A DNA stretch of 6,453 bases from DASZGI01 sp035938995 (GTDB lineage: Bacteria; Actinomycetota; Actinomycetes; Streptomycetales; Catenulisporaceae): NCBI RefSeq assembly GCF_035938995.1, contig NZ_DASZGI010000058.1, positions 1-6,453 of the forward strand, given 5' to 3'. Position numbers and translations under genes: made by a program. Positions 1-6,235 of the stretch are shown piece after piece. How positions within the stretch are numbered: the stretch's first letter is position 1; the number at the start of each line of letters is the position of its first letter. The notes beneath the pieces were generated by a model that did not search any database, was not told where the DNA came from, and saw only the letters and a program-made list of their open reading frames with translations.

Positions 1-16
1 AAGCGAGGCGGGAGGC

Positions 17-1348
17 GTGGCGGACGAGCGCTCGTATCACCCACCTTCGCGCACGCCCGTCGACGCTGACCGGCGCGGCGGCGTGCGCGCGACGCTGCGC
101 TGGCTGCGCCCCGGGGGCGTCCCCGGCGGCCGCCCGGTGCATCCGATGCTGCCGTACTACTTCCTGATCGGCGCCACGTTCCTGCTCGTCGTGGTAGGGC
201 TGCTCGAGGTCTACTCGGCCTCCACGGTGCACAACCTGCTCACCGGCAAGGCGGAGCTGAGCACCGTCGAACGCCAGGCGATCTCGGCGGTCATCGGCAT
301 CCCGATGATGATCGTCGCGGCCCGGCTGCCCGTGCGCTTCTACCGCGCCGCGGCCTACCCGCTGCTGCTCGTCACGCTCGTGCTGCTGGTGGCGGTGCTG
401 GCCTTCGGCTCGGTCTCGACCGGCGGCAACAAGAACTGGCTGGTGCTCGGTCCGCTGACCATCCAGCCCAGCGAGTTCGCCAAGTTCGCCCTGGTCCTGT
501 GGGGCGCGGACCTGCTGGCCCGCAAGGAGCGGCGGCTGGCCGGCTGGGACCACCTGATCGTGCCGCTGCTGCCGATGTCCGGCCTGATCGTCGGACTGGT
601 CATGCTCGGCGGCGACATGGGCACCTCGATCATCATCGCGGCGATCGCCTTCGCCCTGCTGTGGGTCGTCGGCGCGCCCGGCCGCCTGTTCACCACCCTC
701 ACCGGCTCCGCGGCGGCCCTCGCCGCGGTCGCCGTGCTCATCCGGCCCAGCCGGGTGCGCCGCTTCACCGCGTTCCTCGACCCCACCGCCGACCCGCAGG
801 GCACCGGCTTCCAGGCGCTGCACAGCTTCAGCGCGCTGTCCACCGGCGGCTGGTTCGGCGTCGGGGTGGGGGCCAGCCGGGAGAAGTGGGGCTCGCTGCC
901 CGAAGCCCAGACCGACTTCATCTTCGCGATCATCGGCGAGGAGCTCGGACTGATCGGGGCGCTGGCGGTGCTGGCCCTCTTCGGGCTGATCGGCTTCGCC
1001 GGGGCGCGGATAGCGCTGCGCGCCGAGGACGCCTTCGTGCGGCTGGCCGCGGCCGCGGTGACCGCCTGGCTGATGGTCCAGGTCATGATCAACCTCGGCG
1101 CAGTGCTGGGCATCCTGCCGATCGCCGGGGTGCCGCTGCCCTTCGTCTCCTACGGCGGCTCGTCGCTGCTGCCGTCGATGGCGGCGATCGGCATGCTGGT
1201 CTCCTTCTCGCGCGCGCCGGGCGCCGCTCCCGCTCCCGGCGCCCCGGGCCGGGCCCGGCCGTCCGGGTCGGCGGACGCGCCGGGAACGGATATGCTCAGG
1301 GCCCGTCCGCGCCCGCAGCCTCAGCGAATCGAGGGACGCACGCCGTGA
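17..1348 (+). CDS. ftsW: FtsW, SEDS-family septal peptidoglycan glycosyltransferase
   Basis: FtsW polymerises lipid II into glycan strands at the division septum, together with a class B penicillin-binding protein. The 443-residue product has a basic cytoplasmic N-terminus (about 1-44), roughly ten membrane segments (first about 47-67, last about 379-397) and an Ala/Pro/Gly/Arg-rich cytoplasmic tail (about 400-443). SEDS motifs seen are NKNW (138-141) with QPSEFAK (150-156), the large extracellular loop ending in LPEAQTDF with the presumed catalytic Asp300, GEELG (307-311), and PFVSYGGSS (375-383). Most family members have His where this protein has Gln298. RodA is the main alternative, but the position beside murG points to FtsW. 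The start is GTG at 17, with GAGG at 5-8 as a usable ribosome site. The frame stays open to the left edge, so a start further upstream cannot be excluded. The stop overlaps the murG start. murD, the usual upstream neighbour, is not visible. Confidence 0.95.
   Translation: MADERSYHPPSRTPVDADRRGGVRATLRWLRPGGVPGGRPVHPMLPYYFLIGATFLLVVVGLLEVYSASTVHNLLTGKAELSTVERQAISAVIGIPMMIVAARLPVRFYRAAAYPLLLVTLVLLVAVLAFGSVSTGGNKNWLVLGPLTIQPSEFAKFALVLWGADLLARKERRLAGWDHLIVPLLPMSGLIVGLVMLGGDMGTSIIIAAIAFALLWVVGAPGRLFTTLTGSAAALAAVAVLIRPSRVRRFTAFLDPTADPQGTGFQALHSFSALSTGGWFGVGVGASREKWGSLPEAQTDFIFAIIGEELGLIGALAVLALFGLIGFAGARIALRAEDAFVRLAAAAVTAWLMVQVMINLGAVLGILPIAGVPLPFVSYGGSSLLPSMAAIGMLVSFSRAPGAAPAPGAPGRARPSGSADAPGTDMLRARPRPQPQRIEGRTP
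1219..1244 (+). other. GC-rich hairpin near the 3' end of ftsW
   Basis: The arms GGGCGCCG (1219-1226) and CGGCGCCC (1237-1244) are perfectly complementary over 8 bp, with a 10-base loop. A 14-base perfect palindrome, GGCCGGGCCCGGCC, follows at 1247-1260. Both fall where ftsW encodes its low-complexity Ala/Pro/Gly tail. They may arise simply from GC-rich codons, but they could affect mRNA stability or attenuation ahead of murG. There is no U-tract, so I do not call it a terminator. Confidence 0.4.
1331..1334 (+). promoter_or_regulatory. Probable murG ribosome binding site
   Basis: GAGG inside the end of ftsW lies 10 bases before the GTG at 1345 and 13 bases before the ATG at 1348. This spacing favours GTG 1345 as the murG start. 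The ATG one codon later is the alternative. Confidence 0.5.
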
Positions 1349-2556
1349 TGACCGACCGCGCGACCGACCCCGCGACGATCGACTCCGCGACGATCGAACC
1401 CGTGATCACCGACCCCGCGCCGAACCCGGCGCCGGACGACGGGGCCCGCCCGCTGCAGGTCGTGCTCGCCGGCGGGGGCACCGCCGGGCACATCGAACCG
1501 GCGCTCGCCCTGGCCGACGCGCTGCGCCGGCGCGACCCGCGCATCGGCATCACCGCCCTGGGCACGACCAAGGGCCTGGACACCAAGCTGATCCCGGGGC
1601 GCGGCTACGACCTCGAACTCATCCCGGCGGTACCGCTGCCGCGCCGCCCGACCTCCGAGCTGTTCACCGTGCCCAGCCGGCTGGCCGGCACCGTCCGGCG
1701 CGCCGCCGAAGTCCTGGACAAGGTGCACGCGGACGTCGTCGTCGGCTTCGGCGGGTACGTGGCGCTTCCGGCCTATTTCGCGGCCCGCCGCCGCGGCGTG
1801 CCGATCGTGGTGCACGAGGCGAACGTGCGGCCCGGGCTGGCGAACCGGGTCGGCGCCCGGATGACCGAGCGGATCGCCACCGGCTCGCCGGACTGCCGCC
1901 TCGGCGGCGGCCGGTACATCGGCATGCCGCTGCGCCACGCGATCGCCTCCCTCGACCGGCCTGCGCTGCGCGCCGAGGCCTGCGACACCTTCGGGCTCGA
2001 GAAGGACGGCACGACGCTGTTGGTCTACGGCGGCTCGCAGGGGGCCCGGCGGCTCAACGAGGCCGTCGCCGCCGCCGCGCCCGAATTCTGCAGCGCGGGC
2101 ATCCAGCTCCTGCACGCGGTCGGCCGGGGAAACTACGACGCCTGGACGACGCCCGAGGTCAGCGGGGCAACGTATGTGGCGGTGCCTTACCTCGACCGGA
2201 TGGACCTCGCGTACGCGGCGGCGGACGTCGTGCTCTGCCGCGGAGGCGCGATGACCTGCGCCGAGGTCGCCGCGGTCGGCCTTCCCGCCGCCTACGTGCC
2301 GCTGCCGATCGGCAACGGCGAGCAGCGCCTCAACGCGCAGCCGGCGGTTCGGGCCGGGGGCGGTCTGCTCGTGGACGACGCGGAGCTGACCCCGGAATGG
2401 CTGATCGGCAATCTCCTCCCGCTCGCCCGGAACCGCGCCGAGCTGGACCGGATGGGCCGCGCCGCCGCCGAGTTCGGCCGCCGCGACGCCGACGAGGCGC
2501 TGGCCGACCTGGTCTTCGAGGCGGCCGGTCAGGCAGGCGCCGGGGCCGGCGCGTGA
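1345..2556 (+). CDS. murG: MurG, lipid II-forming UDP-GlcNAc transferase
   Basis: MurG is a peripheral inner-face GT-B glycosyltransferase. It moves GlcNAc from UDP-GlcNAc to lipid I, giving lipid II for FtsW and the PBPs. From GTG 1345 the product is 403 residues. Motifs in order are the glycine-rich loop GGGTAGHIEP (43-52), GFGGY (134-138), HEAN (157-160, the actinobacterial form of HEQN), GGSQGA (229-234), CRGGAMT (298-304) and GNGEQRLNA (323-331), the last two in the nucleotide-sugar pocket. CRGGAMT has Gly where CRSG or CRAG is more usual. An extra acidic, Pro/Thr/Ala-rich segment of about 35 residues precedes the first strand (LQVVLAGGG) and is built on a five-residue period. The GTG overlaps the ftsW stop as GTGA; ATG at 1348 is the other possible start. 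The 3' end overlaps murC in the same way, so translation is probably coupled on both sides. Confidence 0.95.
   Translation: MMTDRATDPATIDSATIEPVITDPAPNPAPDDGARPLQVVLAGGGTAGHIEPALALADALRRRDPRIGITALGTTKGLDTKLIPGRGYDLELIPAVPLPRRPTSELFTVPSRLAGTVRRAAEVLDKVHADVVVGFGGYVALPAYFAARRRGVPIVVHEANVRPGLANRVGARMTERIATGSPDCRLGGGRYIGMPLRHAIASLDRPALRAEACDTFGLEKDGTTLLVYGGSQGARRLNEAVAAAAPEFCSAGIQLLHAVGRGNYDAWTTPEVSGATYVAVPYLDRMDLAYAAADVVLCRGGAMTCAEVAAVGLPAAYVPLPIGNGEQRLNAQPAVRAGGGLLVDDAELTPEWLIGNLLPLARNRAELDRMGRAAAEFGRRDADEALADLVFEAAGQAGAGAGA
1370..1397 (+). repeat. 15-bp-period tandem repeat in the murG 5' end
   Basis: The 13-mer CCGCGACGATCGA occurs at 1370-1382 and again at 1385-1397, a period of 15 bp or five codons. 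It encodes the repeated ATID / ATIE units of the MurG N-terminal extension. A looser third unit (PVITD) follows. The period preserves the frame, so copy number could vary without disrupting MurG. Confidence 0.75.
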
Positions 2557-3983
2557 CCGTGTTCGACCCGCCCGCGCACATCCCGCCGGCCGAGGACCTG
2601 GGCAGGCTCCACTTCGTCGGCATCGGCGGGGTCGGGATGGCGCCGGTCGCCCGGATCGCCGTCGAGCGCGGTCTGCCGGTCTCCGGCAGCGACATCAAGC
2701 GGACGGCCGCGATCGACGCGCTCGAGGTCGCCGGAGCGCGCGTCCGGATCGGGCAGGCGGCCAAGAACCTGGACGGTGTGGACACGGTGGTGGTGTCCAC
2801 CGGGGTGCGGCCGGACAACGTCGAGATCGTCGAGGCCGGGCGGCGCGGGCTGCGGGTGGTGCACCGGGCGACCGCGCTGGCCGCGCTGATGGTCGGGCGC
2901 ACCGCCGTGCTGATCGCGGGCACCCACGGCAAGACGACCACGACCTCGATGACCGCGGTCGCGCTGGAGGGCTTGGGCGAGGAGCCGTCGTACGCGATCG
3001 GCGGCGAGATCGGCGCCACCGGCGTGAGCGGCCGGGCGGGCCGGGGCGCGGTGTTCGTCGCGGAGGCCGACGAGTCGGACGGCACCTTCCGGCACTACCA
3101 GCCGGACATCGCCGTGGTCACCAACGTCGAACTCGACCACGCCGAGTACTTCACCTCCCTCGACCACGTGCGCGACCAGTTCGTCGAGTTCACCCGCCGG
3201 ATCAAGCCCAGCGGCCTGCTGTTGGCCTGCGCCGACGACCCCGGCGCGGTAGCCGTCGGACGGATCGCGCGCGACGCCGGCACCCGCGTCCTGTGGTACG
3301 GCGAAGCGGCCGACGCCGACTACCGGATCGCCGACCTCGAGATCGTCGACGCCCACGCGCACTTCACCCTTCACGCGCGCGGGCGCGAAAGCCGCGTCCG
3401 GCTCGGCGTTCCCGGCAGGTACAACGCGCTCAACGCCGCAGCCGCCTTCGCCGTCCTGGCCGAACTCGGCATCGACCCGTCGCGCATCCCGGAGGCGGTC
3501 GGCAGTTACGCCGGCGCCCGGCGGCGGATGGAGCTCAAGGGCGAGGCCGCGGGTGTCCGCGTCTACGACGACTACATGCACCACCCGACCGAGATCGCCG
3601 CGACCCTCGCAGCGTTCCGGGCGCTGGCCGGCGACGGCAGGCTCATCGTCGCGTTCCAGCCGCAGCGCTTCTCCCGGGCACAGGCGTTCCTGCGCCAGTA
3701 CGGCGAGCCGCTTGGAGCCGCTGACGCCGTGGTCGTGATGGAGGTCTATCCGGGCTCCGGCGAGACCCCGATCCCCGGAGTCACCGGCGAGACGATCGCC
3801 GGGGACGTGCCGCTGCCCGCCGACCGCGTCGCGTTCGAGCCCGACGCCGCGGCCGCGGTCAAGCGCCTGGCGGACTGGGCCCGGCCGGGAGACGTGGTGG
3901 TCACCGCCGGGGCGGGAGACGTCACCACCCTCGGCCCGAAGGTCCTGGACCTGCTCAAGTCGCGGACCCGGGATCAGAAGTGA
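2553..3983 (+). CDS. murC: MurC, UDP-N-acetylmuramate--L-alanine ligase
   Basis: MurC is the first Mur ligase. It joins L-Ala to UDP-MurNAc with ATP in the cytoplasm. The 476-residue product is of normal family length. It shows the N-terminal UDP-binding GIGGVG (23-28), the ATP P-loop GTHGKT (123-128, Lys127), EADESDG (171-177) with the likely Mg-binding Glu174, NVELDH (191-196), the ligase-domain signature DDYMHHPTE (339-347) and QPQRFSR (369-375). GTHGKT together with DDYxHHPTE is typical of MurC or Mpl; context and the actinobacterial setting favour MurC. The GTG start overlaps the murG stop as GTGA. A second GTG lies two codons on at 2559. No strong Shine-Dalgarno is visible, only GGGG at 2542-2545, so coupling to murG translation probably matters. 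No ddl or murB lies between this gene and ftsQ. Confidence 0.95.
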   Translation: MTVFDPPAHIPPAEDLGRLHFVGIGGVGMAPVARIAVERGLPVSGSDIKRTAAIDALEVAGARVRIGQAAKNLDGVDTVVVSTGVRPDNVEIVEAGRRGLRVVHRATALAALMVGRTAVLIAGTHGKTTTTSMTAVALEGLGEEPSYAIGGEIGATGVSGRAGRGAVFVAEADESDGTFRHYQPDIAVVTNVELDHAEYFTSLDHVRDQFVEFTRRIKPSGLLLACADDPGAVAVGRIARDAGTRVLWYGEAADADYRIADLEIVDAHAHFTLHARGRESRVRLGVPGRYNALNAAAAFAVLAELGIDPSRIPEAVGSYAGARRRMELKGEAAGVRVYDDYMHHPTEIAATLAAFRALAGDGRLIVAFQPQRFSRAQAFLRQYGEPLGAADAVVVMEVYPGSGETPIPGVTGETIAGDVPLPADRVAFEPDAAAAVKRLADWARPGDVVVTAGAGDVTTLGPKVLDLLKSRTRDQK

Positions 3984-4774
3984 CCGGCCAGGACACTCGC
4001 GGCACTGGGAGCAGCGCGGACGTCCAGAACACCCCGGACGCCGGGCCGCAGGTCTCGCTGCGCCCCGCCCAGCTCTACGCCGCCCGGATGCGCGCCCGCG
4101 AGCGGTGGCGGCGGCTGTCGGTGACGGTCACCGTCGTGCTCGCGCTGCTCGCCGGCGTCGGGTACGCGCTCGTGTGGCACACCTCCGCGCTGGGGATCAA
4201 CGCGGTGCGCGTCGTCGGCCAGAAGACGGTCTCCGCGCAGCAGGTCATCGCGGCAGCCGGCCTGCGCATCGGCACTCCCCTCGCCGCGGCCGACCTGTCC
4301 GGCGCCCGGGACCGGGTCCAGCGCATCCCGCGGATCGCCTCCGCGAGCGTGTCCCGCGACTGGCCGCACACCGTGGTGATCGCCGTGGTCGAGCGGACCG
4401 CCGCCGCGCTGATCCCGGACGGTTCGGGATTCGACGTCGTCGACGCGACCGGGGTGGTGTTCGGCAAGGCGGCGAACGCGATCCCCGGATTGACGGTAAT
4501 TCAGGTGCAGGGTGGGGCTGATGTGAAAGCTGCGGTCGTGCCTGGAGCGCTCGCCGCGCTTAAGGCGCTGCCTGCCGATATCGCGCACCGGGTTACCGGG
4601 ATTACCGCCGCGAGCCCGTATTCGATAACGCTCCGCTTGTCCGGCGGTGTGACCGTCGACTGGGGCGGGGGTGACGACCCGTCGGCAAAGGCCCTCGACC
4701 TCGCGGCGTTGATGCGCACGGGCCGGGCTGCCCGATACGACGTCAGTGCCCCAGATGCTCCCGCGATGTCCTAA
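3980..4774 (+). CDS. ftsQ: FtsQ/DivIB, bitopic cell division protein
   Basis: FtsQ is a single-pass membrane scaffold that links early and late divisome proteins, in complex with FtsB and FtsL. The 264-residue product has a cytoplasmic N-terminus of about 45 residues ending in a basic stretch (RMRARERWRR, 36-45). One membrane helix follows (about 47-66), then a POTRA domain (about 71-141) opening with LGINAVRVVGQKTVS and ending in VVERTAAALIP, and the FtsQ beta domain (about 146-254) with FDVVDATGVVF at its start. The C-terminus YDVSAPDAPAMS is typical of actinobacterial FtsQ. GTG 3980 overlaps the murC stop as GTGA, with GGGA at 3970-3973 as a weak ribosome site. From about 4487 to the end, codon use loosens clearly: 18 of 54 codons end in A or T, against about two in the preceding stretch of similar length. 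The protein is nevertheless intact. It is the last gene before a promoter-bearing gap. Confidence 0.93.
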   Translation: MTGQDTRGTGSSADVQNTPDAGPQVSLRPAQLYAARMRARERWRRLSVTVTVVLALLAGVGYALVWHTSALGINAVRVVGQKTVSAQQVIAAAGLRIGTPLAAADLSGARDRVQRIPRIASASVSRDWPHTVVIAVVERTAAALIPDGSGFDVVDATGVVFGKAANAIPGLTVIQVQGGADVKAAVVPGALAALKALPADIAHRVTGITAASPYSITLRLSGGVTVDWGGGDDPSAKALDLAALMRTGRAARYDVSAPDAPAMS

Positions 4775-4787
4775 CGATATGCCTGTC

Positions 4788-4800
4788 TGACACTGAGTCA
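4788..4800. promoter_or_regulatory. Imperfect dyad after ftsQ containing GACAC
   Basis: TGACACTGAGTCA matches its own reverse complement at 10 of 13 positions, with outer arms TGAC and GTCA. It contains GACAC (4789-4793), the core bound by the sporulation regulator WhiA in Streptomyces. The reverse complement GTGTC occurs again at 4891-4895. The motif is short, so this is only a candidate site for ftsZ control. It could also be a very weak hairpin after ftsQ. Confidence 0.3.
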
Positions 4801-4813
4801 CTTTAACTGTCGG

Positions 4814-4835
4814 CGAACAAGTCTCGGCGTGTTCG
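4814..4835. promoter_or_regulatory. Inverted repeat next to the ftsZ promoter
   Basis: CGAACA (4814-4819) and TGTTCG (4830-4835) form a perfect 6-bp inverted repeat around a 10-base centre, ending directly against the candidate -35 box at 4836. A second small dyad, GTTC-GTT-GAAC (4831-4841), overlaps that -35 box. The placement is what one expects of an operator, but no regulator can be named. Confidence 0.35.
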
Positions 4836-4864
4836 TTGAACGCGCGCGCCGCGCGACCTACTGT
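4836..4864 (+). promoter_or_regulatory. Candidate ftsZ promoter P1
   Basis: TTGAAC (4836-4841) and TACTGT (4859-4864) are separated by exactly 17 bases, which fits a housekeeping sigma factor of the HrdB/SigA type. Transcription would start near 4871, leaving a leader of about 130 bases before ftsZ. The spacer is almost pure GC (GCGCGCGCC...). Several separate ftsZ promoters are known in Streptomyces, so more than one here would not be surprising. Confidence 0.5.
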
Positions 4865-4885
4865 CGAGTCGTCGATCGAGTCGTC
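4864..4885. repeat. 12-bp-period direct repeat at the P1 start region
   Basis: TCGAGTCGTC occurs at 4864-4873 and 4876-4885, separated by GA. The palindrome TCGATCGA (4872-4879) spans the junction. The repeat overlaps the predicted transcription start of P1 and could be a protein binding site. Chance similarity in GC-rich DNA is the alternative. Confidence 0.45.
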
Positions 4886-4910
4886 CCGTGGTGTCGACCC
4901 CTATTTGATG

Positions 4911-4936
4911 TTGACTCGCCGCGAGGGCGATAAGGT
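4911..4936 (+). promoter_or_regulatory. Possible second ftsZ promoter P2
   Basis: TAAGGT (4931-4936) is a plausible -10 box, and TTGACT (4911-4916) would be a good -35 box, but they are only 14 bases apart. TTGATG (4905-4910) would be 20 bases away. The -10 may work with an activator or another sigma factor. The GTGTC (WhiA-like core, minus strand) at 4891-4895 lies just upstream. The leader would be about 60 bases. Confidence 0.3.
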
Positions 4937-4986
4937 CGTGTGCGAGTCGCATTGAGCGCCGACGATCCATCCGTACTCACCAGCGC

Positions 4987-4992
4987 GAGAGG
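4987..4992 (+). promoter_or_regulatory. ftsZ ribosome binding site
   Basis: GAGAGG lies 10 bases before GTG 5003. It fixes that GTG as the start rather than the in-frame GTG at 4940, which would add 21 residues that do not resemble FtsZ and has no comparable ribosome site. Confidence 0.75.
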
Positions 4993-5002
4993 CCTTCGAA
5001 CC

Positions 5003-6148
5003 GTGGGTGCACCGCAGAACTACCTCGCCGTGATCAAAGTCGTCGGCATCGGCGGCGGAGGCGTCAACGCGATCAACCGGATGATCGAGGTCGGGCTCAA
5101 GGGCGTCGAGTTCATCGCGATCAACACCGACGCGCAGGCCCTGCTGATGAGCGACGCGGACGTGAAGCTCGACGTCGGCCGGGAGCTGACCCGCGGCCTG
5201 GGGGCTGGCGCCGACCCGGACGTCGGGCGCAAGGCCGCCGAGGACCACGCCGAGGAGATCGAGGAGGTCATCAAGGGCGCCGACATGGTGTTCGTGACCG
5301 CCGGCGAGGGAGGCGGCACGGGCACCGGAGGCGCTCCGGTGGTGGCCCGGATCGCCCGCGCGCTCGGCGCGCTGACCATCGGCGTGGTAACCCGCCCGTT
5401 CACCTTCGAGGGGCGGCGGCGCGCGGCGCAGGCCGAGTCGGGCATCGCACAGCTGCGCGAGGAGGTCGACACCCTCATCGTCATCCCGAACGACCGGCTG
5501 CTGTCGATCTCGGCCCCCGGCGCGACCGTGCTCGACGCGTTCAAGTCGGCCGACCAGGTGCTGCTGTCCGGTGTCCAGGGCATCACCGACCTGATCACCA
5601 CCCCCGGCCTGATCAACCTGGACTTCGCCGACGTGAAGTCGGTCATGTCCGAGGCCGGCTCAGCGCTCATGGGCATCGGCGCGGCGCGCGGCGACGACCG
5701 GGCGGTCGCGGCGGCCGAGATGGCGATCTCCTCCCCGCTGCTCGAGGCCTCCATCGACGGCGCCCGCGGCGTGCTGCTCAGCATCTCCGGCGGCTCGGAC
5801 CTGGGCCTGTTCGAGATCAACGAGGCGGCGCAGCTGGTCTCCGAGGCGGCGCACCAGGACGCGAACATCATCTTCGGCGCGGTGATCGACGACGCCCTCG
5901 GCGACGAGGTCCGGGTCACCGTGATCGCCGCCGGATTCGACGGCGGCCAGCCGTCCAAGCGCCGCGAGCCGGGCCGCCGCGAGGACGGGGCCGGGAACAC
6001 GACGGTGCAGAACGCGATGCTCGGCGCGCTGCCCAAGCCGAACGATGAGGACGACCCCCTGTCCGCCACCATCCCCGGCTCCCGCACCGAGGACACCGTG
6101 GTCGCGGACGAGCTGGACATCCCGGACTTCCTCAAAGAGGGCAACTAG
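5003..6148 (+). CDS. ftsZ: FtsZ, tubulin-like cell division GTPase
   Basis: FtsZ polymerises with GTP into the cytoplasmic Z-ring that recruits the divisome. The 381-residue product starts MGAPQNYLAVIKVVGIGGGG, nearly the actinobacterial consensus. It carries the tubulin signature GGGTGTGG (103-110) and the catalytic T7 loop NLDFAD (205-210, Asp207 and Asp210). A variable linker of about 55 residues (from about 315) follows, then the conserved C-terminal tail DELDIPDFLKEGN, which binds partners such as SepF and FtsW. Residues 171-175 read APGAT, where relatives usually have DRQVS or similar, without a length change. GTG 5003 is chosen because of GAGAGG at 4987-4992 and because family similarity begins there. 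The gene is separated from ftsQ by 228 bp with its own promoter candidates, so it is probably expressed both from the cluster and alone. Confidence 0.97.
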   Translation: MGAPQNYLAVIKVVGIGGGGVNAINRMIEVGLKGVEFIAINTDAQALLMSDADVKLDVGRELTRGLGAGADPDVGRKAAEDHAEEIEEVIKGADMVFVTAGEGGGTGTGGAPVVARIARALGALTIGVVTRPFTFEGRRRAAQAESGIAQLREEVDTLIVIPNDRLLSISAPGATVLDAFKSADQVLLSGVQGITDLITTPGLINLDFADVKSVMSEAGSALMGIGAARGDDRAVAAAEMAISSPLLEASIDGARGVLLSISGGSDLGLFEINEAAQLVSEAAHQDANIIFGAVIDDALGDEVRVTVIAAGFDGGQPSKRREPGRREDGAGNTTVQNAMLGALPKPNDEDDPLSATIPGSRTEDTVVADELDIPDFLKEGN

Positions 6149-6152
6149 CGGC

Positions 6153-6166
6153 GCTCGCTGTCGAGC
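6153..6166 (+). other. Small hairpin just after the ftsZ stop
   Basis: GCTCG (6153-6157) and CGAGC (6162-6166) form a perfect 5-bp stem with a CTGT loop, starting 5 bases after the ftsZ stop. It is too short and lacks a U-tract to be called a terminator alone, but it may protect the mRNA end. Confidence 0.35.
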
Positions 6167-6235
6167 ATCACCTGCCTCGACCATCGCGCTCCCACGTACC
6201 CCGCCCACCTTCCACGTCAGCCCCGCCCCCGCTCC

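Noticed and set aside
1..69. C-terminus of murD overlapping ftsW
   Set aside because: Frame 1 is open to a TGA at 67-69, but its 22 residues are mostly Arg, Gly and Ala and do not look like a MurD end. The real murD stop is probably left of the window.
499..1344. Long open frame leading into murG in the same frame
   Set aside because: It is the shifted-frame reading of ftsW, Arg/Gly/Ala/Pro rich with no family resemblance. Real MurG similarity begins near 1453.
2397..2552. Open frame extending upstream of the murC start
   Set aside because: It overlaps murG and is almost all Arg, Pro and Gly. The family sequence begins just after GTG 2553.
4814..4835. LexA/SOS box
   Set aside because: The arms CGAAC and GTTCG match an actinobacterial SOS box, but they are 12 bases apart rather than about 4.
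4952..4979. Third ftsZ promoter, TTGAGC-N16-TACTCA
   Set aside because: The -10 lacks its final T and the leader would be only about 17 bases, overlapping the ribosome site region. Too weak to list.
4940..5002. Extended FtsZ N-terminus from GTG 4940
   Set aside because: The 21 extra residues do not resemble FtsZ, and a strong ribosome site precedes GTG 5003. The extension would also start at the end of the P2 candidate promoter.
5020..6144. 374-codon minus-strand open frame opposite ftsZ
   Set aside because: It is rich in Ser, Pro, Ala and Thr, as expected from the complement of a GC-rich gene, and ftsZ is certain on the + strand. Other long minus-strand frames here are rejected for the same reason.
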